Source of the DNA: Actinomycetes bacterium
Lineage (GTDB): Bacteria > Actinomycetota > Actinomycetes > Propionibacteriales > Nocardioidaceae
Reading direction: 5' to 3'
Assembly: GCA_023460975.1 (NCBI GenBank)
Contig: JAEWOG010000006.1
Location: 1-26,352, forward strand
Length of the DNA stretch: 26,352 nt
The notes beneath the pieces are model-generated. The model was not told the DNA's origin, searched no databases, and saw only the letters and a program-made list of their open reading frames with translations. Each line of letters opens with the position of its first letter. Positions within the stretch are counted from its first letter, which is position 1. A program made the translations under genes and the position numbers. Positions 14,489 through 22,880 of the stretch are shown in pieces.

Positions 14489-15153
14489 CAGCCCTCGTCC
14501 ACGACCTGGAGGCCCAGCGGGTCGAGCACCTCAGCCAGGTCCTCGGCGCTCAGGACCCCCCAGCGCAGCACACGGGGCGTCGGCGTGGTGGCATCGATGA
14601 TCGTCGAGGACGTTCCGTCACCCACCGGACCCGCGTCGACGATGACGTCGACCGCGTCGGCCAGCATCTCCTCGGCGTCGGAGGCATTCTGCGCGGCCGG
14701 GCGACCGGTCAGGTTGGCCGAGCTGACCGCGAGCGGTCCTGTCCGCTCGAGGATCGACAGCGTGGTCTCGTCCTCGGGGATCCGCACCGCGACTGTGCCT
14801 CGCGTCTCCCCCAGGTCCCACGTCAGGGACGGCTGCTGGCGCAGGATCAGGGTGAGCGGTCCTGGCCAGAACCGCTCGGCCAGGGCGCGCGCGTACTCGG
14901 GCACGTCCGTGGCCAACGCGTCGAGCGTGGCGATCGTGTGGAACAGGACGGGCGGAGGCATCTGCCGACCGCGGCCCTTGGCGTCGAGCAGCGCCTGCAC
15001 CGCAGTGGCGGAGAAGGCATCGGCCGCGATGCCGTACACCGTGTCCGTGGGCAGGACGACGAGTCGTCCGCTGCGCACGGCCAGCGTGACCTCGTCGATC
15101 GCCTGGTGCAGTTCGTCCTCAGTGGACGTGCTCATCCGCTTCACGGTGCTCAT
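14488..15153 (-). CDS. L-threonylcarbamoyladenylate synthase (Sua5/YrdC/TsaC family)
   Basis: This 221-residue enzyme makes threonylcarbamoyl-AMP from threonine, bicarbonate and ATP for the t6A37 tRNA modification. The YrdC fold is shown by VVLPTDTVYGIAADA near residue 36, KGRGRQMPPPVLF, ERFWPGPLTLILR, GTVAVRIPED and LAVSSANLTGRPA. The C-terminal Sua5-specific domain of some homologues is absent, as usual for this actinobacterial form. The start at 15153 gives a four-base ATGA overlap with the prmC stop; a second ATG six codons later (15135) is possible, and an in-frame start at 15222 would lie inside prmC. Confidence 0.93.
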   Translation of the reverse strand: MSTVKRMSTSTEDELHQAIDEVTLAVRSGRLVVLPTDTVYGIAADAFSATAVQALLDAKGRGRQMPPPVLFHTIATLDALATDVPEYARALAERFWPGPLTLILRQQPSLTWDLGETRGTVAVRIPEDETTLSILERTGPLAVSSANLTGRPAAQNASDAEEMLADAVDVIVDAGPVGDGTSSTIIDATTPTPRVLRWGVLSAEDLAEVLDPLGLQVVDEG

Positions 15154-15998
15154 CGTGCCAGCCTCGCCGTCAGGAATCGGGGCCGACCCGCGAGGTCGCG
15201 GTGGTCGGTCACGTCGCTCCAACGACCGTGGGCCGCGAACACTCCCGGCGCCGAGTCACCCTGCAGGTCGGCGTGCTCGCAACCAAGCACTCCCCCGGGC
15301 CGCAGCAGTGCCGCTCCGCGCCCGGCCAGGACGCGGATCGCGTCGAGGCCGTCCTGCCCCGAGAACAGCGCCAGATGGGGGTCGTGGTCGCGGGCCTCGA
15401 GCGCCACCGACTCCCAGGCCTCCAGCGGGATGTACGGCGGGTTGCACACCAGGACGTCGACCGTGCCCACGAGGTCGTCGAACGCGGTCGCCATGTCTCC
15501 GTGGCGCAGGTCGACACCCGTGCCGGCGAGGTTGATCTGCGCCCAGTGGTGGGCACCTTCGTCGAGCTCGACGGCATGGACGAGCGCGTGCGGAACCTCA
15601 TCGGCCACGGCTCGGGCGATGGCGCCCGAACCTGTGCAGAGGTCGACGACCACCGGAGGGCGCCCCGACACCTCACGCGCCCGGTCGATGGCCCAGCCCG
15701 CCAGGAGCTCGGTCTCGGGCCGCGGTACGAACACCCCCGGCCCCACCGCGAGTTCAACGTGGCGGAAGGCGGCCGTACCCGTGAGGTGCTGCAGTGGCTC
15801 CCTCAGTGCCCGACGACGGGCCAACTCGACGAAATCGCCCTCCTGCTCGGGCGTCAGCGTCTCGACGAGCGCCAAGGCACCGAGCCCGACGCCCCGTACG
15901 TGTGCCAGCAGCAGGTCGACGTCACGCTGCGGAGAGGCGACCCCTGCCTCAGCGAACCTGGCCGCCCACTCGCGCCGCAACTCCCGCACGTCGCCCAT
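15150..15998 (-). CDS. prmC: Release factor glutamine methyltransferase
   Basis: This 282-residue SAM-dependent enzyme N5-methylates the glutamine of the release-factor GGQ motif. The N-terminal helical bundle ends with PLQHLTGTAAFR, followed by VFVPRPETELL, the SAM-binding DLCTGSGAIA (119-128) and the catalytic NPPY (186-189). Its substrate, RF1, is encoded immediately upstream: the ATG at 15998 directly follows the prfA stop. The stop overlaps the sua5 start. Confidence 0.96.
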   Translation of the reverse strand: MGDVRELRREWAARFAEAGVASPQRDVDLLLAHVRGVGLGALALVETLTPEQEGDFVELARRRALREPLQHLTGTAAFRHVELAVGPGVFVPRPETELLAGWAIDRAREVSGRPPVVVDLCTGSGAIARAVADEVPHALVHAVELDEGAHHWAQINLAGTGVDLRHGDMATAFDDLVGTVDVLVCNPPYIPLEAWESVALEARDHDPHLALFSGQDGLDAIRVLAGRGAALLRPGGVLGCEHADLQGDSAPGVFAAHGRWSDVTDHRDLAGRPRFLTARLAR

Positions 15999-17072
15999 TC
16001 AGGCCTCCAAGGCGGCGAGCCGGGCGGCGAGATCCGCCTCGACGCAGGACTCCACCACGGGGTCCAGGTCCCCGTCGAGGACCTGATCGAGGTTGTACGC
16101 CTTGTATCCGGTGCGGTGATCGGAGATCCGGTTCTCCGGGAAGTTGTAGGTCCTGATCCGCTCCGAGCGGTCCACGGTGCGGACCTGGGAGCGCCGGGCC
16201 TCGCTCGCCTGGGCATCGGCGGCGTCCTGGGCTGCCTGCATCAGCCGCGCGCGCAGGATGCGCAGCGCCTGCTCCTTGTTCTGCAGCTGGCTCTTCTCGT
16301 TCTGGCAGCTCACCACGATGCCCGTGGGCACGTGCGTGATCCGGACCGCGGAATCGGTGGTATTGACGCTCTGCCCACCGGGGCCGGACGACCGGAACAC
16401 GTCGATGCGCAAGTCGTTGTCGTCGACACTCACGTCGACCTGCTCGGCCTCCGGCACGACGAGGACGCCAGCCGCAGACGTGTGGACCCGCCCCTGGGAC
16501 TCGGTCACGGGGACGCGCTGCACCCGGTGCACGCCCCCCTCGAACTTCACCAGCGCGTACGGCGCCTGCCCCGGTTCGCTGGCACCACGGGCCTTCACCG
16601 CCACCGTCACCGACTTGAAGCCACCCAGATCGGACTCGGCAGCGTCCAGCACCTCGACGGACCAGCCCCGCCGCTCGGCCCAGCGCGAGTACATGCGCAG
16701 GAGATCCCCGGCAAACAGCGCCGACTCCTCGCCGCCCTCGCCCGACTTGATCTCGACGAGCGCGTCCTTGGCGTCATTGGGGTCTCGGGGCACCAGTAGC
16801 CGCTGGAGACGCTCAGCGACGACCTCACGGCGCTCCGTCAGCTCGCGCGCCTCCTCGGCGAAGGCGGGGTCCTCGTCGGCCAGTTCTCGCGCAGCGTCCG
16901 CGTCCTCGCCCAGCTGCGTCCACTCCCGCCAGGTCCCGACGATCGAGCTCAGCTCGGCGTAGCGCTGGTTCAGGCGCTTGGCCAGGCGCTGGTCGGCGTG
17001 GGTCTCGGGGGCCGCCAACTGCTGCTCCAGCTCGGCATGCTCGGCCAGCAGGCCCTCCACGGCGTCGAACAC
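15999..17072 (-). CDS. prfA: Peptide chain release factor 1
   Basis: This 357-residue class I release factor recognises UAA and UAG. The codon-reading tripeptide is P188-V-T190 in the conserved RVPVTESQGRVHTSAA context, which marks RF1 rather than RF2. The GGQ catalytic motif is at 232-234 in SSGPGGQSVNTTDSAVRI. The start is GTG at 17072 (VFDAVEGLLAEH) with GGGAG 4-5 nt upstream. The in-frame frame remains open to 17279, but that extension has unrelated composition and would overlap rpmE. A terminator hairpin separates it from rpmE, so it needs read-through or its own promoter. Confidence 0.96.
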   Translation of the reverse strand: MFDAVEGLLAEHAELEQQLAAPETHADQRLAKRLNQRYAELSSIVGTWREWTQLGEDADAARELADEDPAFAEEARELTERREVVAERLQRLLVPRDPNDAKDALVEIKSGEGGEESALFAGDLLRMYSRWAERRGWSVEVLDAAESDLGGFKSVTVAVKARGASEPGQAPYALVKFEGGVHRVQRVPVTESQGRVHTSAAGVLVVPEAEQVDVSVDDNDLRIDVFRSSGPGGQSVNTTDSAVRITHVPTGIVVSCQNEKSQLQNKEQALRILRARLMQAAQDAADAQASEARRSQVRTVDRSERIRTYNFPENRISDHRTGYKAYNLDQVLDGDLDPVVESCVEADLAARLAALEA

Positions 17073-17126
17073 TTCACTCCCGGTCGTGACGCAGGTCGGC
17101 GGGTCTGCACCCGCCCGGCAAATACG

Positions 17127-17166
17127 AAGGCGCCGGCCCACCGTACGAACGGGGAGCCGGCGCCTT
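17127..17166 (-). terminator. Terminator after rpmE
   Basis: On the minus strand an 11-bp perfect stem (AAGGCGCCGGC and GCCGGCGCCTT) encloses an 18-base loop that can fold further (CCG and CGG). TTCGTATTTG follows. It lies 7 nt beyond the rpmE stop and before the prfA start. Confidence 0.8.
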
Positions 17167-17173
17167 GTCGGGG

Positions 17174-17389
17174 CTACTTCTTGGCAGCCTTGGCGTAGCG
17201 GGCCTCGAAGCGGGCGACGCGGCCGCCGGTGTCGAGGATCTTCTGCTTGCCGGTGTAGAACGGGTGGCACTGCGAGCACACGTCGGCGTGGATCGTGCCG
17301 GACGTCGCGGTGCTGCGGGTGGTGAACGTCGCGCCACAGGTGCAGGTCACCTGGGTCTCGACGTAGTCGGGGTGGATGTCCTTCTTCAT
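17174..17389 (-). CDS. rpmE: 50S ribosomal protein L31, zinc-binding type
   Basis: This 71-residue protein is the C+ form of L31. Four cysteines, C16 and C18 in TCTCGATF and C38 and C41 in DVCSQCHPFYTG, form the zinc site, so this is the zinc-replete form rather than the C- paralogue. The N-terminal MKKDIHPDYVET and the lysine-rich end are typical. The start at 17389 was chosen because it has GAGGAC just upstream and gives the conserved N-terminus; an in-frame ATG at 17404 would add five residues. It lies downstream of rho, separated by a terminator. Confidence 0.97.
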   Translation of the reverse strand: MKKDIHPDYVETQVTCTCGATFTTRSTATSGTIHADVCSQCHPFYTGKQKILDTGGRVARFEARYAKAAKK

Positions 17390-17475
17390 GATGTGTCCTC
17401 TCAATGCCGCCGGGTCGCCGCAGGATGCGGGCAGCGTGAACCGGAGCCGACGTTCAAGTGTGCCACTTCGAGCAA

Positions 17476-17512
17476 CCGCCGGGCCAATCGGGGCGTACCC
17501 CTGACCCGGCGG
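17476..17512 (-). terminator. Terminator after rho
   Basis: On the minus strand CCGCCGGG pairs with CCCGGCGG over 8 bp, and an inner GGGG-TACG-CCCC hairpin nests within. TTGCTCG follows. It starts 11 nt after the rho stop. Confidence 0.7.
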
Positions 17513-17523
17513 AGGCTCGGAGG

Positions 17524-19425
17524 TCAGTTCTTCGTGCGCTGGACCCGGGTCAGGAACTCGATGTTGGTGCGAGTCGTGGCCAGTCCATCCAGCACCTCGG
17601 CCGAGGCCGCCGCGGCGTCCGTGCCCGCGAGACGGCGACGCAGTGCGTGCAGGATTCCTGCCTCCTGCTCCCCCAGCAGTACGTCCTCGCGCCGGGTGGC
17701 CGAGAGGCGCACGTCCACCGCGGGGAAGGTGGCCGCCGCCGCCAACTCACGGTCCAGGCGCAGCTCCGAGGTGGCGGTCCCGAGGAGCTCCTCGCAGATC
17801 GCCTCGTCGAGGATCGAACCCGAGTCCGCGCTGAGGGTCGCCAGCACGGTCAGCGAGCCGCCGTCCTCGATGTTGCGACCCGCTCCAAAGACTCGCTTGG
17901 CCGCGTGCACGGCCGTCGGCTCGAGGCCTCCGGGCAGGTCACGCCCGCTCGCGGTCACGGTCTGGTTGTACGCCCGCGTCAAGCGCGTGAGTGAGTCGAG
18001 CAGGATCACGACGTCGTGGCCCAGTTCGACGAGGCGCTTGGCGCGCTCGACGGCCAGCTCGGCGACCAGGACGTGGTCGGAGGCGGGTCGGTCGAAGGTC
18101 GAAGCGATGACCTCGCCCTTGATCGAGCGCTGGAAGTCGGTGACCTCCTCGGGGCGCTCATCGACGAGCACGACCATGAGGTGGCACTCCGGGTTGTTGG
18201 CCGTGATCGACTTCGCGACCTCCTGCAGGAGGACCGTCTTGCCGGACTTCGCCGGGGCGAGGACCAGCGTGCGCTGTCCCTTGCCCACGGGCGCCGCGAT
18301 GTCGACGACGCGCCCCACCAGCGCGTCGCTGGTGGTCTCCAGACGCAGCCGCTCCGCCGGATGGACGGGCGTGGCAGCCTCGAACTCCAGCCGTTCACGC
18401 GCCGCGTCGGGCTCGGCGCCGTTGACCTGGTCGATGCGCACCATCGGGTTGAACTTCTCGCGCCGCTCCCCCTCGCGGGGCTGACGCACCTGCCCAACGA
18501 TCGCGTCGCCGCGGCGCAGGCCGTACTTCTTGACCATCGACAGCGACAGGTAGACGTCCTCGGTCCCCGGGAGATAGCCGGAGGTCCGCACGAAGGCGTA
18601 GTTCTCGAGCACGTCCAGGATGCCCGCAGCGGGGACCAGGACGTCGTCCTCGAGGATGGTGGTGTCGGGCTCGTTGCGTCCCCCGGTGCGGCCGGTGGTG
18701 CGCTCGCGCCCGCGGCGGCGGCGGCTGCGCCGGCTGCCGCCCTCGTCATCACCGTCGTCGTCGGGACCCGAGTGAGGCTGCTGGGACGGGTTGGCCTGCG
18801 CCTGGGTGTTCTGGTCGCGCTGGTTCTGGTCTCGCTGGTTCTGGCGGTCCTGCTTGGACTGCGACTGCTTGGCCTGGTCCCGGTTGCCCTGCTCCCGGTT
18901 GCCCTGGTCCCGGTTGCCCTGCTCCCGGTTGCCCTGGCCCTTGCGGTCCTTGCCCTGCTTGTTCCCCTGCTGGGCCGACGACTTGTCGTCGCCCTGGCGC
19001 TTGTCGCCCGAAGGCTGCTCGTCGGTCTGGGCGCCCCGGTCCTGCGTCGGAGCTGCGTCCTGCTTCGGGCCGCCGTCCTTCGTCGGAGTTGCGTCCTGCT
19101 TCGAGCCCGCGTCCTGCTGCTTGCCGCGCCGCTGGCGCTGCACGACGACCGGCGCCTGCGCGGGCGTCTCCGAGGAATCAGCCTCCTGCGGAGCCTGCGC
19201 CTTCGCCGGCTCGCGCCGGGGCGCCTTCTCGGTACGGGGCTGCTCGGCGGACGCGCTCCGGCTGCTCTGGGCAGCCTTGATCGCGTCGACCAGCTGCGCC
19301 TTCTTCATGGTGCTCGCACCGGAGATGCCCATGCCCACGGCCATCGACTTGAGGTCTGCGATGAGCATGGAACTGAGGCCGCCGGCCCGCTTCTTGGCGG
19401 GCGCGGTGTCGGGGGTCTCGCTCAC
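17524..19425 (-). CDS. rho: Transcription termination factor Rho with long disordered N-terminal insertion
   Basis: This 633-residue RNA-dependent ATPase helicase terminates transcription. The N-terminal helix bundle (about 15-52, SSMLIADLKSMAVGMGIS then MKKAQLVDAIKAA) is followed by about 200 residues of low-complexity, Gln/Asp/Lys/Arg-rich sequence (about 55-255), including four in-frame GNR(E/D)Q repeats (166-184) and an arginine cluster SRRSRRRRGRER (231-242). The RNA-binding cold-shock fold covers about 258-315 (ENYAFVR, DVYLSLS). The ATPase core has the P-loop APAKSGKT (390-397), VDERPEEV, a Q-loop near 430-437, and ends normally. E. coli Rho is 419 residues; the extra length is all in the insertion, as in other actinobacteria. 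The GTG start at 19425 has GGAAGGA about 7 nt upstream. Motifs for ATP and RNA are intact. Confidence 0.96.
   Translation of the reverse strand: MSETPDTAPAKKRAGGLSSMLIADLKSMAVGMGISGASTMKKAQLVDAIKAAQSSRSASAEQPRTEKAPRREPAKAQAPQEADSSETPAQAPVVVQRQRRGKQQDAGSKQDATPTKDGGPKQDAAPTQDRGAQTDEQPSGDKRQGDDKSSAQQGNKQGKDRKGQGNREQGNRDQGNREQGNRDQAKQSQSKQDRQNQRDQNQRDQNTQAQANPSQQPHSGPDDDGDDEGGSRRSRRRRGRERTTGRTGGRNEPDTTILEDDVLVPAAGILDVLENYAFVRTSGYLPGTEDVYLSLSMVKKYGLRRGDAIVGQVRQPREGERREKFNPMVRIDQVNGAEPDAARERLEFEAATPVHPAERLRLETTSDALVGRVVDIAAPVGKGQRTLVLAPAKSGKTVLLQEVAKSITANNPECHLMVVLVDERPEEVTDFQRSIKGEVIASTFDRPASDHVLVAELAVERAKRLVELGHDVVILLDSLTRLTRAYNQTVTASGRDLPGGLEPTAVHAAKRVFGAGRNIEDGGSLTVLATLSADSGSILDEAICEELLGTATSELRLDRELAAAATFPAVDVRLSATRREDVLLGEQEAGILHALRRRLAGTDAAAASAEVLDGLATTRTNIEFLTRVQRTKN
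18875..18934 (+). repeat. Four in-frame 15-bp tandem repeats inside rho
   Basis: The units TG(G/C)TCCCGGTTGCCC are repeated four times with only one alternating base, encoding GNREQ/GNRDQ pentapeptides on the minus strand. A second, shorter copy run (CTGGTTCTGGTCTCG type, near 18815-18845) encodes QNQRD repeats. Both are in the disordered insertion and keep frame, so copy number can vary without breaking the gene. Confidence 0.9.
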
Positions 19426-19449
19426 GTGAGTCCTTCCCACGTTCTGGGC

Positions 19450-19466
19450 GCCCGGGCGACCCGGGC
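19450..19466 (-). other. Leader hairpin upstream of the rho start
   Basis: A perfect 7-bp stem (GCCCGGG and CCCGGGC) with a 3-base loop ends 24 nt upstream of the rho GTG. It lies close to, but does not cover, the ribosome-binding site and may act in autoregulation of rho. Confidence 0.5.
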
Positions 19467-19593
19467 ACATCGGAGTGGTCCACCCCGACCGCGGCTGAGC
19501 GGAGGCAACTGTTCTCCGCGACGCGGCCGAGGACGTGCTGCGCTGCCGGACCGACGGCCCGAGCGATGCGCGGCGCCGCACTGGCGCGCTGTC

Positions 19594-19602
19594 AGGCTAG
19601 CA
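19594..19602 (-). promoter_or_regulatory. Candidate rho promoter (extended -10)
   Basis: On the minus strand TGCTAGCCT combines a TGN extension with a TANNNT box, just past the thrB stop. It would give rho an untranslated leader of about 160 nt. No convincing -35 box is visible. The region 19426-19615 has no gene. Confidence 0.35.
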
Positions 19603-19615
19603 CCGCGCCGCCCGC

Positions 19616-20512
19616 TCAGTGAGCGAAGGCCCCGCGCGGTTCGACGGCGAGTTGCTCGACCCGCCACCCGGCCGGCGCATGCGCCGCGACGCCCAACGGA
19701 TCCGCCCCCGCGAACGCGAGCACCGTGGGGCCCGCACCGGAGACGACGGCCGGGATCCCCGCGGCCCGCAACGACTCGACCAGAGCAACACTGTCCGGCA
19801 TCGCCGGCTCGCGCTGGCTCTGGTGCAGCCAGTCCCTGGTCGCCGGCAGGAGCAGCTCGGGCTGACCGGCGAGAGCGGCGACCAGCAGCGCAGTCCGCCC
19901 CGCGTTCGCGGCAGCGTCCGCATGCGGCACGGCGTCGGGCAGCAGGCCCCGCGCGACCTCCGTACGCAGCGGGGTGGGCGGGATGAAGACCACCGTCGAG
20001 ATGCGCGGATCCACCCCGGACGACGCGCTGAACCACTCGCCCGCCTCGCGGCCCGCGATCGTGAAACCGCCGAAGAACGCGGGCGCGACGTTGTCCGGGT
20101 GTCCCTCGATGTCAGCGGCCAACTGGAAGAGCGCGTCGTCGGACACCAGGAGGGCTCCCCCGGCCACCGCAGCGCGCGCCAGCACGACGCCCGCGACGAT
20201 GGCTGCGGACGACGAGCCCAGCCCGCGGCTGTGTGGGATCACGTTGCGACATTCCAGCCGCACGCCCGGCAGCTCCGCGCCCATGAGGTCGAGCGCAGCG
20301 GCGACGCTGCGCAGCACGAGGTGCGACTCGTCGAGCGGGACGTCGCCCGCGCCCTCGCCACGGACAACCACCTCGACGGGGCCCGGCCGGACGGTGAGGC
20401 TCAGCTCGTCCCGCAGCCCCAGCGCCAGACCCAACGAGTCGAAGCCGGGACCGAGGTTGGCCGAAGTGGCCGGCACACTGACGCGTACGGTCTCCTCGAC
20501 GAACGTCACCAT
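19616..20512 (-). CDS. thrB: Homoserine kinase
   Basis: This 298-residue GHMP-family kinase phosphorylates homoserine with ATP, the fourth step of threonine synthesis. The GHMP signature is PHSRGLGSSSAAIVAG (93-108), preceded by the N-terminal VSVPATSANLGPGFDSLGLA motif; the C-terminal AVVSGAGPTVLAF motif closes the active site. The ATG at 20512 overlaps the thrC stop (TGATG). It is the last gene of the hom-thrC-thrB unit and is followed by the rho promoter region. Confidence 0.97.
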   Translation of the reverse strand: MVTFVEETVRVSVPATSANLGPGFDSLGLALGLRDELSLTVRPGPVEVVVRGEGAGDVPLDESHLVLRSVAAALDLMGAELPGVRLECRNVIPHSRGLGSSSAAIVAGVVLARAAVAGGALLVSDDALFQLAADIEGHPDNVAPAFFGGFTIAGREAGEWFSASSGVDPRISTVVFIPPTPLRTEVARGLLPDAVPHADAAANAGRTALLVAALAGQPELLLPATRDWLHQSQREPAMPDSVALVESLRAAGIPAVVSGAGPTVLAFAGADPLGVAAHAPAGWRVEQLAVEPRGAFAH

Positions 20513-21582
20513 CAGCGCAGACCGGCTGCCGCCGCGGCGGCGTCGACCTCAGCGTCGACGACCGTCTCAGCGACCGGGCCGAAGCCCTCCAGAGCCGTCA
20601 CGGTGTCCTTGAGGCCGTGGCCGGTCACCGTGATGACGACGCTCGCGCCGGCGTAGGACTCGCCCCTGGACAGGTCCTGCAGCAGACCGGCCACCCCGGC
20701 GGCCGAAGCGGGCTCGACGAAGACCCCGTCCTTGCTCGCAAGATCCCGCTGGGCCGCGAGGATCTGATCGTCACTCAGCGAAGCGAAGCGCCCACCCGAC
20801 TGATCGGCGGCCTCGACGGCCAGGCGCCACGACGCCGGGTTGCCGATGCGGATCGCGGTGGCCTTCGTCTCCGGGTTCGGGAACGGCTCACCCGTCACCA
20901 GCGGCGCCGCGCCCTCAGCCTGGTAGGCCCGCATCACCGGTCGCTTGGTCGATCGGCCGAGGTCCGCGTACTGGGTGTAACCGAGCCAGTACGCCGAGAT
21001 GTTGCCGGCGTTGCCCACGGGCAGCAGGTGGAAGTCGGGAGCGTCGCCGAGCCGGTCGACGATCTCGAACGACGCCGTCTTCTGACCTTCCAGACGCACC
21101 GGGTTGACCGAGTTGACCAGCGCGACGGGGTACGACTCGGCGAGACCGCGCGACATGCGCAGGCAGTCATCGAAGTTGCCGCGGACCATGATGATCTGCG
21201 CGCCGTGCATGATCGCCTGCGCCATCTTGCCGGCGGAGATCTTGCCCTCCGGCACCAGCACGAGCGGCTTGATGCGAGCCTTGGCCGCGTACGCCGCCAT
21301 CGACGCCGACGTGTTGCCCGTCGATGCGCAGACCACCGCCTGGGCACCCTCGTGGACGGCCACCGACAGCGCAGCGGTCATGCCACGGTCCTTGAACGAC
21401 CCGGTCGGGTTGTTGCCCTCGACCTTGAGCCACACCTGACCACCCGTGACTTCGGACAGCCACCGTGACTCGACCAGCGGCGTCCCGCCCTCCCCCAGCG
21501 TCACCGCCGGGGTGTCGGCCGGGATGTCGAGCAGCGAGCGGTATTCGTCGATGACGCCCCGCCACTGGCCGTTGGTGCTCAT
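20512..21582 (-). CDS. thrC: Threonine synthase
   Basis: This 356-residue PLP enzyme converts phosphohomoserine to threonine. The PLP lysine is K64 in NPTGSFKDRGMT, and the phosphate-binding glycine-rich segment PVGNAGNISAYW follows near residue 190. VCASTGNTSASMAAYAAKA is also typical. Its ATG at 21582 overlaps the hom stop by four bases (ATGA), and its stop overlaps the thrB start, so the three threonine genes are translationally coupled. Confidence 0.97.
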   Translation of the reverse strand: MSTNGQWRGVIDEYRSLLDIPADTPAVTLGEGGTPLVESRWLSEVTGGQVWLKVEGNNPTGSFKDRGMTAALSVAVHEGAQAVVCASTGNTSASMAAYAAKARIKPLVLVPEGKISAGKMAQAIMHGAQIIMVRGNFDDCLRMSRGLAESYPVALVNSVNPVRLEGQKTASFEIVDRLGDAPDFHLLPVGNAGNISAYWLGYTQYADLGRSTKRPVMRAYQAEGAAPLVTGEPFPNPETKATAIRIGNPASWRLAVEAADQSGGRFASLSDDQILAAQRDLASKDGVFVEPASAAGVAGLLQDLSRGESYAGASVVITVTGHGLKDTVTALEGFGPVAETVVDAEVDAAAAAAGLR

Positions 21583-22880
21583 TCGTTGCCTCCTTCGACG
21601 CGCATGACCGAGGTCACCTCGCGCACGATCTCCATGTCCCTGAGCTGCTGCACGGTGGCGGCGAGCGCCGCGTCCGTGGCCTGGTGCGACACCACGACGA
21701 GCTGCGCGTCCGCGCCGCGTCCTTCCTGACGGACCGTCTGGATGGAGACGCCGTGGTCGGCGAACGCCGTGGCCACCGAGGCCAGCACGCCGGCGCGGTC
21801 CTCCACGTCGATGGCCACGTGGTAGCGGGTCAGCGTCTCGCCCATGGGCAGGACGCTGCGGTCGGCGTACGCGCTCTCGCCCACGCCGCGGGTGTCGGCC
21901 AGGCGGTTGCGCGCCACGGTGACGAGGTCACCCAGGACGGCGCTCGCGGTGGGGGCACCACCCGCGCCGGGGCCGTAGAACATGAGCTGGCCCGCAGCCT
22001 CCGACTCCACGAACACCGCGTTGAACGGGCCACGCACGCTGGCCAGCGGGTGCTGCCTGGGGATCATCACCGGGTGCACTCGCGCGGCGACCCTGTCGTC
22101 CTTGAGCTCGCAGATCGCCAGCAACTTGACCACCGCGTCGATGTCACGCGCCGAGGCCACGTCGGCCGCGGTCACGTCGGCGATGCCCTCCCGGTGGACA
22201 TCGGCGGCAGTCACACGTGAGTGGAACGCCAGCGAGGCAAGGATCGCGGCCTTGGCGGCAGCGTCGAACCCCTCGACGTCAGCGGTGGGGTCGGCCTCCG
22301 CGTACCCCAACTCCTGAGCCTCCTCGAGCGCCTCGGAGAACCCGGCGCCGGAGGTGTCCATCTTGTCGAGGATGAAGTTCGTCGTGCCGTTGACGATGCC
22401 CATCACCCGCGTCACCCGGTCGCCAGCCAGCGACTCACGCAGGGGGCGCAGGATCGGGATGGCCGCGGCGACCGCGGCCTCGTAGTAGATGTCGCGTCCG
22501 GCCTTGGCCGCCGCCTCGTACAGGGTCGGACCGTCCTCGGCGAGCAGCGCCTTGTTGGCAGTCACGACGCTGGCTCCGTTGTCGAGAGCAGCGAGGATCA
22601 GGCTGCGCGCGGGCTCGATGCCCCCGATGACCTCCACGACCAGGTCCACGTCGTCGCGGGTGACCAGACCCATCGCGTCGGTCGTCAGCAGCCCCTCGGG
22701 CACCTCGACGTCGCGCTCGGAGTCCAGTCGGCGTACGGCGACTCCGGCGAGCTCGATCGGGGCGCCGATCCGCGCAGCGAGATCGTCGGCCTGCTCGGAC
22801 AGCAAGCGGACCACCTGAGCGCCCACCGATCCACACCCCAGCACAGCCACGCGCAACGCGCGCTTGTCACCCTCGCTCAT
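21579..22880 (-). CDS. hom: Homoserine dehydrogenase, monofunctional with ACT domain
   Basis: This 433-residue enzyme reduces aspartate semialdehyde to homoserine. The NAD(P)-binding GCGSVG motif is at 15-20, catalytic-domain motifs include GIVNGTTNFILDKM and ADPTADVEGFDAAAKAAILA, and an ACT domain occupies about 350-433 (YHVAIDVEDRAGVLASVATA). The ACT domain is the usual site of threonine feedback inhibition. No aspartokinase domain is fused. The start at 22880 was chosen because its ATG overlaps the lysA stop (TGATG) and gives MSEGDKRALRVAVLGCG; the frame is open further upstream, but that would lie within lysA. Confidence 0.97.
   Translation of the reverse strand: MSEGDKRALRVAVLGCGSVGAQVVRLLSEQADDLAARIGAPIELAGVAVRRLDSERDVEVPEGLLTTDAMGLVTRDDVDLVVEVIGGIEPARSLILAALDNGASVVTANKALLAEDGPTLYEAAAKAGRDIYYEAAVAAAIPILRPLRESLAGDRVTRVMGIVNGTTNFILDKMDTSGAGFSEALEEAQELGYAEADPTADVEGFDAAAKAAILASLAFHSRVTAADVHREGIADVTAADVASARDIDAVVKLLAICELKDDRVAARVHPVMIPRQHPLASVRGPFNAVFVESEAAGQLMFYGPGAGGAPTASAVLGDLVTVARNRLADTRGVGESAYADRSVLPMGETLTRYHVAIDVEDRAGVLASVATAFADHGVSIQTVRQEGRGADAQLVVVSHQATDAALAATVQQLRDMEIVREVTSVMRVEGGNE

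Noticed and set aside
17073..17279. N-terminal extension of release factor 1
   Set aside because: The frame is open, but the residues are Arg/Pro-rich, overlap the rpmE gene and terminator, and the GTG at 17072 has a good ribosome-binding site and the family's usual N-terminus.
19426..19581. N-terminal extension of Rho by 52 codons
   Set aside because: The GTG at 19425 has GGAAGGA at good spacing; the upstream residues are low quality and lie in the predicted leader.
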